DNA of 64,000 nt. Origin: Streptomyces sp. SID12488 (lineage in GTDB: Bacteria > Actinomycetota > Actinomycetes > Streptomycetales > Streptomycetaceae). The position numbers and the translations under genes were made by a program. Below the pieces are notes generated by a model. That model was not told the DNA's origin, did not search any database, and saw only the letters and a list, made by a program, of their open reading frames with translations. Numbering within the stretch: position 1 is the stretch's first letter; the number at the start of each line of letters is the position of its first letter. Positions 34,612 to 44,000 of the stretch are shown here, piece by piece. The stretch is taken from positions 124,001 through 188,000 of the forward strand of contig NZ_JAAGLT010000011.1 in assembly GCF_010548275.1 (NCBI RefSeq), in the 5' to 3' direction.

Positions 34612-34938
34612 ATGAGACACATGACGGCTGATGCGCGCGACCTCATGGTCACGGCTCAGGAGGTCGCCCGGCTTCGGGATGCAGAGCAACTCGAAGTCAG
34701 AGATGTCGCGTTGGCCGCGCTGATCCTCCACTTCCTCCGCTCGGCGGAGGAAGTGGAGGGCTCGGCGGCTGTGTCGCTCTCACCGGAGATGCTGCCTATG
34801 GCCGACGAAGTGCAGGAGATCATGATGTCCGGGGAGGGTGACCTTCGGAATTCTGACTTGGTCGAACTGGCTCGGCGCGAAGAATCCGAACTCTCCGAGT
34901 ATCTGGGGCCTGTATGGCGGGCAATAAAGGGTTACTGA
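34612..34938 (+). CDS. Small protein resembling the Clp N-terminal (repeat) domain
   Basis: 108 aa, ATG 34612 with AGGGG upstream. The segment TADARDLMVTAQEVARLRDAEQLEVRDVALAALI follows the pattern of the Clp-N double repeat (ARRVVVLAQEEAR... VGTEHLLLGLI), which binds adaptor proteins in ClpA/ClpC. A stand-alone Clp-N-like protein could act as an adaptor or decoy, but the match is only over one repeat. It overlaps the next gene by 25 nt. Confidence 0.6.
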   Translation: MRHMTADARDLMVTAQEVARLRDAEQLEVRDVALAALILHFLRSAEEVEGSAAVSLSPEMLPMADEVQEIMMSGEGDLRNSDLVELARREESELSEYLGPVWRAIKGY

Positions 34939-35528
34939 CCTGCCTCGTCCTGTCGCTCTGCGCAGTTTCGGTTTCGGGCTGCTCCGTCGAACCGGCCGGA
35001 TCCGTCGAGCGGTCAATGGCTCAGGAATTGACGGCAACGGGGTGGGTCGAAGAACCAGTGCTCGCAGGTATGGAATCCCAGACCCGGGATATCCGCCCGG
35101 CCGCATGCCAGGACCTGTTCCAGCTGCTGGATGGGGCCAACGGCGCCGATGCACGCGCATTCGGATTCCGTAATTCCGCAAGCGGCTCCTACCTCTTGGC
35201 CATCGACCAACCCGATGTCCTGGACCCGGGCAATCTCTCGTCGCACCTGAAGAACGCCGCAGAAGCCTGCCCCCGCCTCATCATGGGATACGACTCGACA
35301 TCGCTGGCGTATGACGTCACGGTGGCCGACACCCGGTCGGGCAGAACCGAGATACGCCTCAACGGAGTCGAGCAGGTCGGCGGGCAGCAGGGCGAGCAGG
35401 TCGTCGACATGATCGTGAGCGGCGTGAACACGGATTCCGGAGGACGGCTGATACGAGTCATGAGCAGCGACAGGGGTATCGGCCCGACGGAGGAGAAGGC
35501 CGCCGAGATCGCGGCTGTCCATCCTTGA
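34914..35528 (+). CDS. Lipoprotein, unknown function
   Basis: 204 aa. The signal sequence MAGNKGLLTCLVLSLCAVSVSGC has the lipobox VSGC (Cys23), so the protein is probably lipid-anchored outside the cell. The mature part has two further cysteines (PAACQDLF, EACPRLIM) and a mixed alpha/beta pattern like the sensor or DUF domains of Streptomyces lipoproteins. It overlaps the Clp-N-like gene. No recognised enzyme motif. Confidence 0.72.
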   Translation: MAGNKGLLTCLVLSLCAVSVSGCSVEPAGSVERSMAQELTATGWVEEPVLAGMESQTRDIRPAACQDLFQLLDGANGADARAFGFRNSASGSYLLAIDQPDVLDPGNLSSHLKNAAEACPRLIMGYDSTSLAYDVTVADTRSGRTEIRLNGVEQVGGQQGEQVVDMIVSGVNTDSGGRLIRVMSSDRGIGPTEEKAAEIAAVHP

Positions 35529-36078
35529 CGTGACCGGCCCCGCTTGGCACCACTCGACGGCCGCGGTGTCGGCGGTTCGTGAGGACTTCGCCAACCGGAT
35601 CGGTTCGCAGGTCCACGCCATGTCGAAGGCCGGCCCGATCGCCGGATCGACTGTGAGGAGGCCACCTGGGGCTTCTTGCCCCCACCAGGCATCCTCCTTT
35701 CCCCGCTGGTCGAGGGGCGTCGAGGAAAGCTTCAACCTCGCCCGCCTCGACGCCCTCGAAGAGCACCGCGACCACTACCGGGTCGCCGACCGCGCCGACG
35801 GCCTCGATGCCGCCATCAACCTCGACATCCTGACCCCCTCCAGCCAGTGCCAGCGGCTGTTCCGACCTCCCCGAGGCCAAGACCCCACGGGCCGTCCCAC
35901 GAGACCACCTAGACGAGCTAACGCAACGATCTCAATTCGCCGTCACCGACATGCAGTCGGTGAATCGTCGCAGTTCAGAGCAGGTGTCCGAGCCTCTGTG
36001 GTCGGTAAAATCGAATCATAGAGGAGGCCGCACCCCCAGCACCTTCCCTGACCCCGCTGCGCGGCCGGGCCCTCTCCT
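35529..36078. other. 550-bp region with decayed coding sequence
   Basis: No intact gene. The plus strand at about 35725-35850 reads ESFNLARLDALEEHRDHYRV and onward to INLDIL without a plausible start or end, so it looks like part of a lost gene. Short pieces with the same character precede it. The region separates the lipoprotein operon from the convergent MurG paralogue. Confidence 0.4.
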
Positions 36079-37269
36079 TTATGCTCCGGCCGCGGAGAGC
36101 ACGACGTCGACCAGTCGCTCGGCGGCGTCGGGGCGGCCGTACGCACGGGCCCGCTCCGCCATCGCCGAGCGCAGCCCGGGGTCGGTCAGCAGCGGCGCCA
36201 CCACATCTCGCAGCCCCTCGGGGGAAACGTCGTCGACCAGTGCGAGCGCGGCCCCGTTGTCCGCCAGGTGCCGGGCGTTGTGCACCTGCTCGTTGCCGGC
36301 CGACGTGGCGAGCGGGACGAACACCCCCGGCTTGCCCAGGGCGGTCAGCTCGGCGATCGTCCCGGCACCGCTGCGGGAGACCACCAGGTCGGCCAGCGCG
36401 AGCACATCGGGCAGTTCGGCCCCCACATACCCGGTGAGGTGGTACCGCGCCGCGCTCGACGCCGACAGGCGCGCGGTGTCCCGCCGTAGCTCCGTAACGT
36501 TGTCGGGACCGCACTGATGGATCACGTTGGCGTTCTCCGCCAGCCACGGCAGCACGTCGCGGACCAGGTGGTTGATCTGCTGCGAGCCCTGCGCACCACC
36601 GGTCACATAGACAGTCGGCAGACGTCGGTCGAAGCCACGCAGGCCCAACGCCTCGATCGCCTTGTCGGCCTGCCCGGTGAACACCTCGGGCCGCACCGGA
36701 TTACCGGTGACAACCGCCGAGGCACGCACGCTCTCCGGCAGCAACGGCAGCGTCGACTCCGACGACACCGCGACGCGCGTCGCCGCTCCGGCGAGCGTGC
36801 GGTTGGCCAGGCCCAGCCTCACGGTCTGCTCGTGCACGACCAGAGGAACGCGGCACAGCCTGGTCGCCGCCACACCGACCGGCACCGCCACGTACCCGCC
36901 GGTCGCCAACACCACGTCGGGGCGGAAGCCGTTGATCGCCTTCCGGGCCTGGAGCACCCCGAGCGGAACACGACCCATGTCCGCCACATTCGAAGGCGAG
37001 ACCAACTTGAGAGGGTTGCTCGACCGTCGGATCTTGCCCGTCGCCACCGCCGTGAACGCGATCCCCTCAGCAGCCGCGACTCTGGACTCCAGGCTGTCGG
37101 CTTTGCCCACCCAGAGCACATCCAGCCCGCCACCCTGCCCCGCAAGCCGGGCTTGGAGAGCACGTACCGCGGTCAGCGCCGGATACGTGTGCCCTCCGGT
37201 TCCACCGCCCGTAACCATCAGACGGAAGGGCCGTCCAGCCCTGGTGGGAATGCGGTGATCACTGTTCAC
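36079..37269 (-). CDS. MurG-like UDP-GlcNAc: lipid-linked glycosyltransferase (paralogue)
   Basis: 396 aa of GT-B fold. The N-terminal lipid-acceptor motif is VTGGGTGGHTYPA; ATGGYVAVPVG and a MurG-type HEQTVRLGLANR follow. The donor domain has VTGNPVR, VTGGAQGSQQIN, VIHQCG and VSRSGAGTIAEL, and ends with GNEQVHNA in place of the usual QxxNA. MurG adds GlcNAc to lipid I. There is no dcw cluster here, and typical MurG has Asn after HEQ, so this is probably a second copy with a different acceptor or a resistance role (compare glycosyltransferases for lipid-linked antibiotics). Gene context is uninformative. Confidence 0.85.
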   Translation of the reverse strand: MNSDHRIPTRAGRPFRLMVTGGGTGGHTYPALTAVRALQARLAGQGGGLDVLWVGKADSLESRVAAAEGIAFTAVATGKIRRSSNPLKLVSPSNVADMGRVPLGVLQARKAINGFRPDVVLATGGYVAVPVGVAATRLCRVPLVVHEQTVRLGLANRTLAGAATRVAVSSESTLPLLPESVRASAVVTGNPVRPEVFTGQADKAIEALGLRGFDRRLPTVYVTGGAQGSQQINHLVRDVLPWLAENANVIHQCGPDNVTELRRDTARLSASSAARYHLTGYVGAELPDVLALADLVVSRSGAGTIAELTALGKPGVFVPLATSAGNEQVHNARHLADNGAALALVDDVSPEGLRDVVAPLLTDPGLRSAMAERARAYGRPDAAERLVDVVLSAAGA

Positions 37270-37341
37270 ACAGAAGTCCAGTCACTCTCGAACGCTACAC
37301 AGGCCAGGACCTGAGCCTCCCATAACCGGTACGCGGTCTCG

Positions 37342-37800
37342 TCACTTCTGAACGCCGATGAGCGGAACGGCACCACATGGGACGGCAGCCAACCCCCACT
37401 CCGCCCAGACCGTTTTCCCCACCCCCTCTCGCGGCCCCACACCCCACTGCTCGGCCAGCGCCCCGACCAGCAGCAGCCCCCGCCCGAACTGGTCGTCGTC
37501 GGTCACCTCACGCGGACAGGGCATGCGTTCGGCACGCGGGTCACTGACCTCGACGCGCAGCGCAGTGGCCGTGACGGTGAGCCGTACGCGGATGAGGCGC
37601 CCCCGGATGCTCCCGTGCAGCAGGGCGTTGGTCAGCAACTCGCTGACGACGAGGGCGACATCACCGGCCAGCCCCGGATGCCCCCACTCGACGACCAGCC
37701 GGGCTGTGCGTGTGCGGGCGAGGGGGACGCTGCGGGGGACGGGGGTGTAGTCGAGGTGGTCTTCGTGGAGACGGGTGCCGGGGATTTGCGGGTCGGACAT
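37342..37800 (-). CDS. ATP-binding protein, HATPase/anti-sigma-like
   Basis: 152 aa from ATG 37800 (GGAGG, 5-nt spacer). The N-box is VVSELLTNALLHG and the G1-type box is DDQFGRGLLLVGALAEQWG, matching RsbW/SpoIIAB-like kinases. It lies divergently beside an XRE regulator and a DUF397 gene, as in the locus at the left edge of the window. Probably part of the same type of regulatory unit; its target sigma or anti-sigma partner is unknown. Confidence 0.87.
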   Translation of the reverse strand: MSDPQIPGTRLHEDHLDYTPVPRSVPLARTRTARLVVEWGHPGLAGDVALVVSELLTNALLHGSIRGRLIRVRLTVTATALRVEVSDPRAERMPCPREVTDDDQFGRGLLLVGALAEQWGVGPREGVGKTVWAEWGLAAVPCGAVPLIGVQK

Positions 37801-37875
37801 GGGGACCTCCATTGACTCCGCTGTGCATGCGGCTGAGTACCGAAGGTAGGGATTAAGAAGTCTCGGATGCAAGCT

Positions 37876-37902
37876 ACTCGGAGAAAATTGTCTCCATCGA
37901 GT
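37876..37902. promoter_or_regulatory. Operator-like dyad between ATP-binding and XRE genes
   Basis: ACTCG (37876-37880) is inverted as CGAGT (37898-37902), and GGAGA (37880-37884) as TCTCC (37891-37895), around a central AAATTG. This compact nested dyad is in the same relative place as the dyad at 431-458 in the sister locus, but its sequence differs. Confidence 0.55.
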
Positions 37903-37935
37903 GACGAGGGGGCTTCCACACGCCACACTTGATCC

Positions 37936-38820
37936 GTGACTCGTACCTCAGAACTGGGCAATCGCACCTCAACTGTCCTGGGCCGCAAGCTCGGCGCCGA
38001 ACTACTGCGCCTGCGCGATGCTTCAGGGAAGACCCAGCAACAGGCCGCCGAGGTCATCAACGCGACCAATTCGAAGATCGTGAAGATGGAGCGCGGCTGG
38101 GTTCCGATGCGGGACCCCGACATCCGGGCGCTGTGCGAGTCCTACGGATTGAGCGACCCGAAAACCCTGGTTCGGCTCCTCAACCTGGCTCGGCTGGACC
38201 GTGAGCGCCGCAAGGCCAAGGGCTGGTGGCAGGAGTCGCCCCACCCGGGCGCGCTCTCCGAGTACATCGCGCTGGAGGACGCCGCAAGCCGCGTACGGAC
38301 CTGGCAACTCTCGTTGATTCCCGGCCTGTTCCAGACCGCCGAGTACGCGCGCTCGGTGACCGTCACCGAAGGTGTGGGGGTATGGGAGGACCCGGACGAG
38401 ATCGAGCGCCTGGTCGACATCCGGATGCGCCGTCAGGCACGCCTGCACGATGAACGCCCACTTCAGATGTACGCCGTGATCTGGGAGGCGGCGCTGCGGC
38501 AGCTGATCGGCGGGCCCGGCACCATGCGCGCTCAGTTGGCACGTCTCCTGGAAGTGGCCGAACTGCCCAACGTACGCGTGCAGGTACTGCCTTTCCGTGC
38601 GGGCGGTCACCCTTGCATTTCAGGCCCGTTCACCATCATCTCGTTCGCAGAGACCGAGGCGGTGGACGTGGTCCACGCCGACGCGATCGCCTCTACTGTG
38701 TGGGTGGAAAACGAGACCGAGAGCACCGCGTACAGCGGGTTCTTCGAACGCACAGCGCGGCTGAGCCTCGCTCCGCGCGACTCGGTCCAACTGATCGACA
38801 CCATCCGCCAGGAGATCTGA
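37936..38820 (+). CDS. XRE-family transcriptional regulator with DUF5753 domain
   Basis: 294 aa from GTG 37936. Helix-turn-helix at about 18-70 (LGAELLRLRDASGKTQQQAAEVINATNSKIVKMERG), then DUF5753 with LIPGLFQTAEYARSV and RMRRQARL. The full family length is present. It is followed 4 nt later by a DUF397 gene, and a HATPase lies upstream in the opposite direction, so this is a complete whiJ-like set. Confidence 0.9.
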   Translation: MTRTSELGNRTSTVLGRKLGAELLRLRDASGKTQQQAAEVINATNSKIVKMERGWVPMRDPDIRALCESYGLSDPKTLVRLLNLARLDRERRKAKGWWQESPHPGALSEYIALEDAASRVRTWQLSLIPGLFQTAEYARSVTVTEGVGVWEDPDEIERLVDIRMRRQARLHDERPLQMYAVIWEAALRQLIGGPGTMRAQLARLLEVAELPNVRVQVLPFRAGGHPCISGPFTIISFAETEAVDVVHADAIASTVWVENETESTAYSGFFERTARLSLAPRDSVQLIDTIRQEI

Positions 38821-38824
38821 ATCC

Positions 38825-38998
38825 ATGCCCGAGTTCGACTTCGCCAAGTCCACCTACAGCAACGCCGGAGGCGAGTGCGTCGAGGTCGCCCGCAACAACC
38901 CAGAAGTCATCGCCGTCCGCGACTCCAAGACACCCCCCGACGCCCCCATACTTCGCCTCTCCCCCACCGCCTGGCGGAAGTTCACCGCCGCACAGTGA
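38825..38998 (+). CDS. DUF397 domain protein
   Basis: A 57-residue DUF397 protein starting MPEFDFAKSTYSNAGGECVEVARN and ending W-KFTAAQ, with the VRDSKTPP motif. It is shorter than the usual 60-75 residues and lacks the leading W-KSS. It begins 4 nt after the XRE gene and its last 17 nt overlap the convergent TetR gene. Confidence 0.88.
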   Translation: MPEFDFAKSTYSNAGGECVEVARNNPEVIAVRDSKTPPDAPILRLSPTAWRKFTAAQ

Positions 38999-39668
38999 TC
39001 CCGGTGATCCCGGCGACGATGAGGTCGATCCCCGCCAGGAACTCCTCCCGGTCGTCGTGATCCCGTAGCTGGTCCGCGACGCTTCGGGTGAACGCGTACT
39101 CGTCGGGGTCGAGATTCGCCCAGGCGTCCGAGACCGCGCCCAGGAACTCGGCCCGGGTCGCGCCCGGCTGGTGGTCGCGGGCGTTGGCCGCGTTCTGGCC
39201 ACCCACGCCGAGGATGTAGTTCAGCAGCGCGGACGCGGCCGTGAACTGGGCGGCGTGGGGCACCCCGAGCGCCTGGACCTGGCGCCCGAGGTGCTCGAAG
39301 ATCCGCAGCAGCGGTGACTGCGCCGGAGCGCGGGCGAGTTGCGTGCCGATCCACGGGTGGGCGTCGATCGCGTCGAACACGCCGACCGCGAGGGCACGGA
39401 CCGCTTCCTGAGGTGTCGCGCCGGCGGTGGCGGCGGGGGGCATGGCGTCGGCGACCACGGATTCCGTGGCGGCGCCGAGCAGCTCGTCCTTGCCCGTAAC
39501 GTGCCAGTAGATCGCTCCCGGCCCCGTGGCGAGACGCCTGGCCAGCGCGCGGAACGTGAGTCCGCCCTCGCCCTCCGCGTCGAGAAGCCCGATCGCCGCC
39601 TCGACGATGCGCTCCCGGGAGAGCGGTTCCTCTCGTCGCTCCGGACGACGCGTCCTGGTTGTAGCCAT
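38982..39668 (-). CDS. TetR-family repressor
   Basis: 228 aa from ATG 39668. The N-terminal TetR helix-turn-helix is LSRERIVEAAIGLLDAEGEGGLTFRALARRLATGPGAIYWHVTGKDEL. The C-terminal ligand domain resembles TetR_C (VFDAIDAHPWIGTQLARAP) of the type beside flavin monooxygenases. Three strong dyads lie between it and the divergent monooxygenase. Most likely represses both genes and is released by the monooxygenase substrate or a related aromatic compound. Confidence 0.9.
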   Translation of the reverse strand: MATTRTRRPERREEPLSRERIVEAAIGLLDAEGEGGLTFRALARRLATGPGAIYWHVTGKDELLGAATESVVADAMPPAATAGATPQEAVRALAVGVFDAIDAHPWIGTQLARAPAQSPLLRIFEHLGRQVQALGVPHAAQFTAASALLNYILGVGGQNAANARDHQPGATRAEFLGAVSDAWANLDPDEYAFTRSVADQLRDHDDREEFLAGIDLIVAGITGITVRR

Positions 39669-39688
39669 GCACCCATCCTGACACACGC

Positions 39689-39765
39689 CTGGAACGTCGT
39701 TCCAGCTTGACATCTATGGAACGAGGTTCCAGGCTGATGCCGAACGCACTGGAACACCGTTCCAG
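39689..39765. promoter_or_regulatory. Three TGGAAC-N3-GTTCCA operators
   Basis: CTGGAAC-GTC-GTTCCAG (39689-39705), TGGAAC-GAG-GTTCCA (39717-39731) and CTGGAAC-ACC-GTTCCAG (39749-39765). All three are perfect dyads with the same 15-bp core and centres 27 and 33 bp apart. They lie between tetR and the FAD monooxygenase and almost certainly are TetR operators. Confidence 0.85.
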
Positions 39766-39799
39766 AAGCTTGCGACTCACACGTTCTCAGGGAGCCACC

Positions 39800-40930
39800 A
39801 TGACCACTCACGAAAACGTCACGATCATCGGCGCCGGACTCGGCGGACTGACCCTCGCCCGCGTCCTGCACGTCAACGGCATCCCGGCGACGGTGTACGA
39901 GGCCGAGCCCTCGGCGACCTCCCGCGCCCAGGGCGGGCTGCTCGACATCCACGAGCACGACGGCCAACTCGCCCTCAAGGCGGCCGGCCTGTTCGACGAG
40001 TTCCGCGTCCTCGTCCTGGAGGGCGGCGAGGCGACGCGGGTCCTCGACCGGGACGGCACCGTCCTGTTCGAGGAGGCCGACGACGGTACGCGTGGCCGCC
40101 CCGAGGTACCGCGCGGCGAGCTGCGGCAACTGCTGCTCGGCTCGCTCCCGCCCGGCACGGTCCGATGGGGCCACAAGGTCAGCTCCACCCGTACCCTCGC
40201 CGACGGCCGCCACGAGGTGACCTTCGCCGACGGCACCGCCCTCACCACAGGCCTGCTCGTCGGCGCTGACGGCGCCTGGTCCCGCGTCCGGCCCCTGCTC
40301 TCCGACGCGGTACCCGCGTACACCGGCATGTCGTTCGTCGAGGCCTACCTCTTCGACAGCGACACCCGGCATCCGGCCCACGCGAAAACGGTCGGCAGCG
40401 GGGCCCTGTTCTCGCTTGCGCCGGGGAAGGGCCTCATGGCCCACCGGGAGCGCGGCGGCACCCTGCACACCTACGTGATGCTCACCGAGCCCCAGGACTG
40501 GTTCGCGGGCATCGATCTCACCGACTCCGCCGCAGCCAAGGCACGGATCTCGCAGGAGTTCGACGGTTGGGCGCCGGAACTCATCGCGCTGATCACCGAC
40601 AGCGAGACCACACCGGTCGTGCGCACCATCAACGCCCAGCCCAGCGGCCACCGTTGGGACCGGGTGCCGGGGGTGACCCTGCTCGGCGACGCCGCCCACG
40701 TCACCATCCCGAACGGTGAAGGCGCCAACCTGGCCATGTACGACGGCGCCGAACTCGCCGGGGCCATCGCCGCCCACCCCGGCGACACCGAGACCGCGCT
40801 CACCGAGTACGAGCGGGCCCTGTTCCCCCGTAGCGCCGCAGCCGCCGCCGAAGGCGCCCGGATCCACGAGGTGCTCTACGGCGACAAAGCGCCCCACAGT
40901 CTGGTCGACATGTTCCACGGACACCAGTGA
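39800..40930 (+). CDS. FAD-dependent monooxygenase, TetX-like
   Basis: 376 aa, ATG 39800 with AGGGAG upstream. FAD-binding Rossmann motif is VTIIGAGLGGLTLARVL, the DG motif is LVGADGAWSRVRP, and the GD motif is VTLLGDAAHVTIPNGEGANLAMYDGAELA. Class A flavoprotein hydroxylases use NAD(P)H and O2 to hydroxylate aromatic or polyketide substrates; TetX inactivates tetracyclines. The TetR pairing suggests an inducible detoxification or catabolic step, with the substrate unknown. No signal peptide. Confidence 0.9.
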   Translation: MTTHENVTIIGAGLGGLTLARVLHVNGIPATVYEAEPSATSRAQGGLLDIHEHDGQLALKAAGLFDEFRVLVLEGGEATRVLDRDGTVLFEEADDGTRGRPEVPRGELRQLLLGSLPPGTVRWGHKVSSTRTLADGRHEVTFADGTALTTGLLVGADGAWSRVRPLLSDAVPAYTGMSFVEAYLFDSDTRHPAHAKTVGSGALFSLAPGKGLMAHRERGGTLHTYVMLTEPQDWFAGIDLTDSAAAKARISQEFDGWAPELIALITDSETTPVVRTINAQPSGHRWDRVPGVTLLGDAAHVTIPNGEGANLAMYDGAELAGAIAAHPGDTETALTEYERALFPRSAAAAAEGARIHEVLYGDKAPHSLVDMFHGHQ

Positions 40931-41009
40931 GCGCGACAGCCGTCCGCGCAGCGGGAGTTCGGCCCACGGCGGGAGTCCTGGCGGCCGACCCCTTGGCTAC
41001 GCTGCACGC

Positions 41010-44000
41010 ATGCCCACCGACCTGACCCTCCTCCCGCGTGTCGCGTATCGCGGGCAGGAAGTCACCGCGCCCCGTCTGCGCGCCCTCCTCGCGCTGCTCG
41101 CGGGCGACCTGCGCACCGGGTGCGGCACCGAGCGGCTGGTGGCGGGGCTGTGGCCGGAGGAGCTGCCCGAGCGGCCCGGCAAGGCACTCCAGGTCCTCGT
41201 GTCCCGGGCGCGGGCCCAGCTCGGCGCCGACGTCCTCGCGAGCACGCCCACCGGATACCGGCTCGCCCTCGCCGAGGAACAGGTGGACAGCTCCGCCCTG
41301 TTGCTGCGCGCCGCCGCGAGTGCGGACCGGGCCAGGGCCGGGGACCACGCGGGATCGCTGGCCGCCGCCGAGGCCGGGCTCGCCCTGTGGGAGGGGACCT
41401 CGGACGGGAACGGGAACGGAATCGGTGCCGGTGCCGGTGACATCCACGACCCCGTTGCCGCGCTCCGCGCCGAGCGGGCCCCCGTCCACCGCACCCTCGT
41501 CCGCGCGCGGGCCCTCGCGCTCGCCCGCCTCGGGCGCCACGCGGAAGCCGCCGGGCCCCTGGCCGTGGCAGTCGCCGAGCACCCGCGCGACGAGGAGGTG
41601 CTCGCCGAGCTGCTGCGCGCCGAGGCTGCGTCGGCGGGCCCGTCCGCCGCGCTGGCCCGGTACGAGGCGTACCGGAGGGAGCTGCGCGACGGGCTCGGCA
41701 CCGACCCCGGGGCGCAACTGAAAGCCGTACAGCAGGAGTTGCTGTCCGGAGAGGCACCTGTGGTCAGGCACGGTGTGCCGCACGAGCCGAATCCGCTGCT
41801 CGGGCGGGACGATGACATCGCTGCGGTGGAACGGCTGTTGCGTGCCTCCCGTGCCGTCACCGTCATCGGGCCCGGGGGCCTCGGCAAGACCCGGCTCGCG
41901 CACGCCGCGAGCCGCCGGGCCGAGCAGCGCGTGGTGTATTTCGTGCCGCTCGCCGGTGTCACGGCGGACGCGGATGTCGCCGCCGAGGTGGCCTCCGCGC
42001 TCGGCGCGGGCGAGAAGCGGCCCGGCGCCGCGAGCGGCCACGACCCGGTGCCCGGCATCCTCGGTGTGCTCGGCGCCGGGCCCGCGCTGCTGGTCCTGGA
42101 CAACTGCGAGCAGGTCGTCCGGGGCACCGCGGACCTCGTACGGGCCCTGGTCTCGTCCTCGAAGGACCTGCGGGTGCTCGCCACCAGCCGGGCGCCGCTG
42201 GGCCTCACGTCGGAGGCCGTGTACGCGCTGCCGGAGCTCGAACTCGCCACCTCCGTCGAGCTGTTCACCCAGCGGGCCAGGGCCGCCCGGCCCGGTGTGG
42301 AGCTGCCGCCGGACGCGGTGGCCGAGCTGTGCCGCCACCTCGACGGGCTGCCGCTCGCCGTGGAACTGGCGGCGGCGCGCGTACGGGTGCTGTCGGTGCC
42401 GGAGATCGCCCGCCGCCTCGGCAACCGGTTCGCGCTGCTGCGAGGCGGAGCCCGGGACGCACCGGAGCGCCACCGCACACTGCACGCGGTCGTCGACTGG
42501 AGCTGGAACCTGCTCGCCGAGGAAGCCAGGGCCGCGCTGCGCCTGCTGTCCGTCTTCCCCGGCGGCTTCGCCGGCGAGACGGCGGAGCACGTCCTCGGCG
42601 AGGACGCCCTGTTCCTGCTGGAGCAGCTGGCCGACCAGTCACTGCTCACCGTCGCCGAGACCCCGGCCGGTGTGCGGTTCCGGATGCTGGAGACCGTACG
42701 GGAGTTCAGTGCGGCCCGGCGGGCGGAGGCGGGCGAGGACGAGGAGGCCGTCACCCAATTCCTCTCCTGGGCACGGGACTTCGGGGTCGCGAACCACGAC
42801 TGGTACTTCGGCTCGGCGCCGTTGGCCGCCGGGGCACGGATCAGGGCCGAGCAGGACAACCTCGTGCTGGCCCTGCGTCACGCCCTGGCCCGTGCGGACG
42901 GCCCCACCATCGCCGCCCTGACCGCCGTCCTCACCGCCCTGTGGTCCACCGGCTCCAACTACGCCCGCCTCGCCGCCCGCGCCGCGGACACCGGCCCGCC
43001 GTTGTCGCACTACCACCCCGAGCCCGAGTACGTCGAAGTCGCCCGCGCCGCCGCGGTGTTGTGCACGGCGACCCTGTTCATGGGCTACGGCCCGGTCGCC
43101 GTACGCCAGCTCGTCACCCTCCGGCGGCTGCCCCAGGCCCCGCCGGACACACTGCTGCGGGCCATCGCGGTGGTGCTGAGCGCGATCCCCGAAATGCTGC
43201 CTCCCGATCACGACGTGCTGCGGGGGCTCTGCGACAGCGAGGAGCCGCTGCTCGCCGGCGTCGCCGAGTGCGTCGCCACGTACGTCTGGGAGGCGGAGCA
43301 CGACATCGACCGCGCGCTGACCTCGGCCCGCCGGATCATCACCGCACTGGCTCCGGTCGACAACCCGTTCCTGCAGGTCCTGGGCCACGCCCGGCTGAGC
43401 GAGCTGTGCCTGCACATGGAGCAGGGCGAGGCCGCGTACGAGCACCTCAGGGCGGCGCTGGAGGCGCTGCCGCGGCTGGGCGACGAGCGCGACTCCATCG
43501 GCGTTCGCGGGGGCCTCGCCCTCGCCTGTCTGCAGCGTGGCGAGCCCGACGAGGCCGAGTACTGGCTGCGGCAGGCGGAGGAAGTCAACGCCGCGCAGCA
43601 GGACGACCACGACAGCGCCGACCTCGGCGCCCGCGCCGAGATCGCGCTCGCCCGCGGACTGACGGAGGTCGGGCTCGGCCTGTGGCGCGGCGCCGTGGAG
43701 GGGGTGACCAAGGCGGGCTCGGCGTACGGTGACGACCCCTTCCTCGACCGGTGGGTGCTGCAGCTCCAGTCGACGGCGGTGACGGCGCACGCACACGCCG
43801 GCCGCGTCGAACTGGTCGCGGGGCCGGTGCACCGGCTGCGGCAGGCGCTGCGGACCCTGCTCTCCGGTCCGGCCCGCTCGCCCATGGAACTCCCGGTGTT
43901 CGGGACGGTGTTGCACGCCCTCGGCCTGGCGGGGCTCGCCGCGGGCGACGACACCTCGACCGCCGTACGGATGCTGGCGCTGGCCGAGCGGCTGCGGGTG

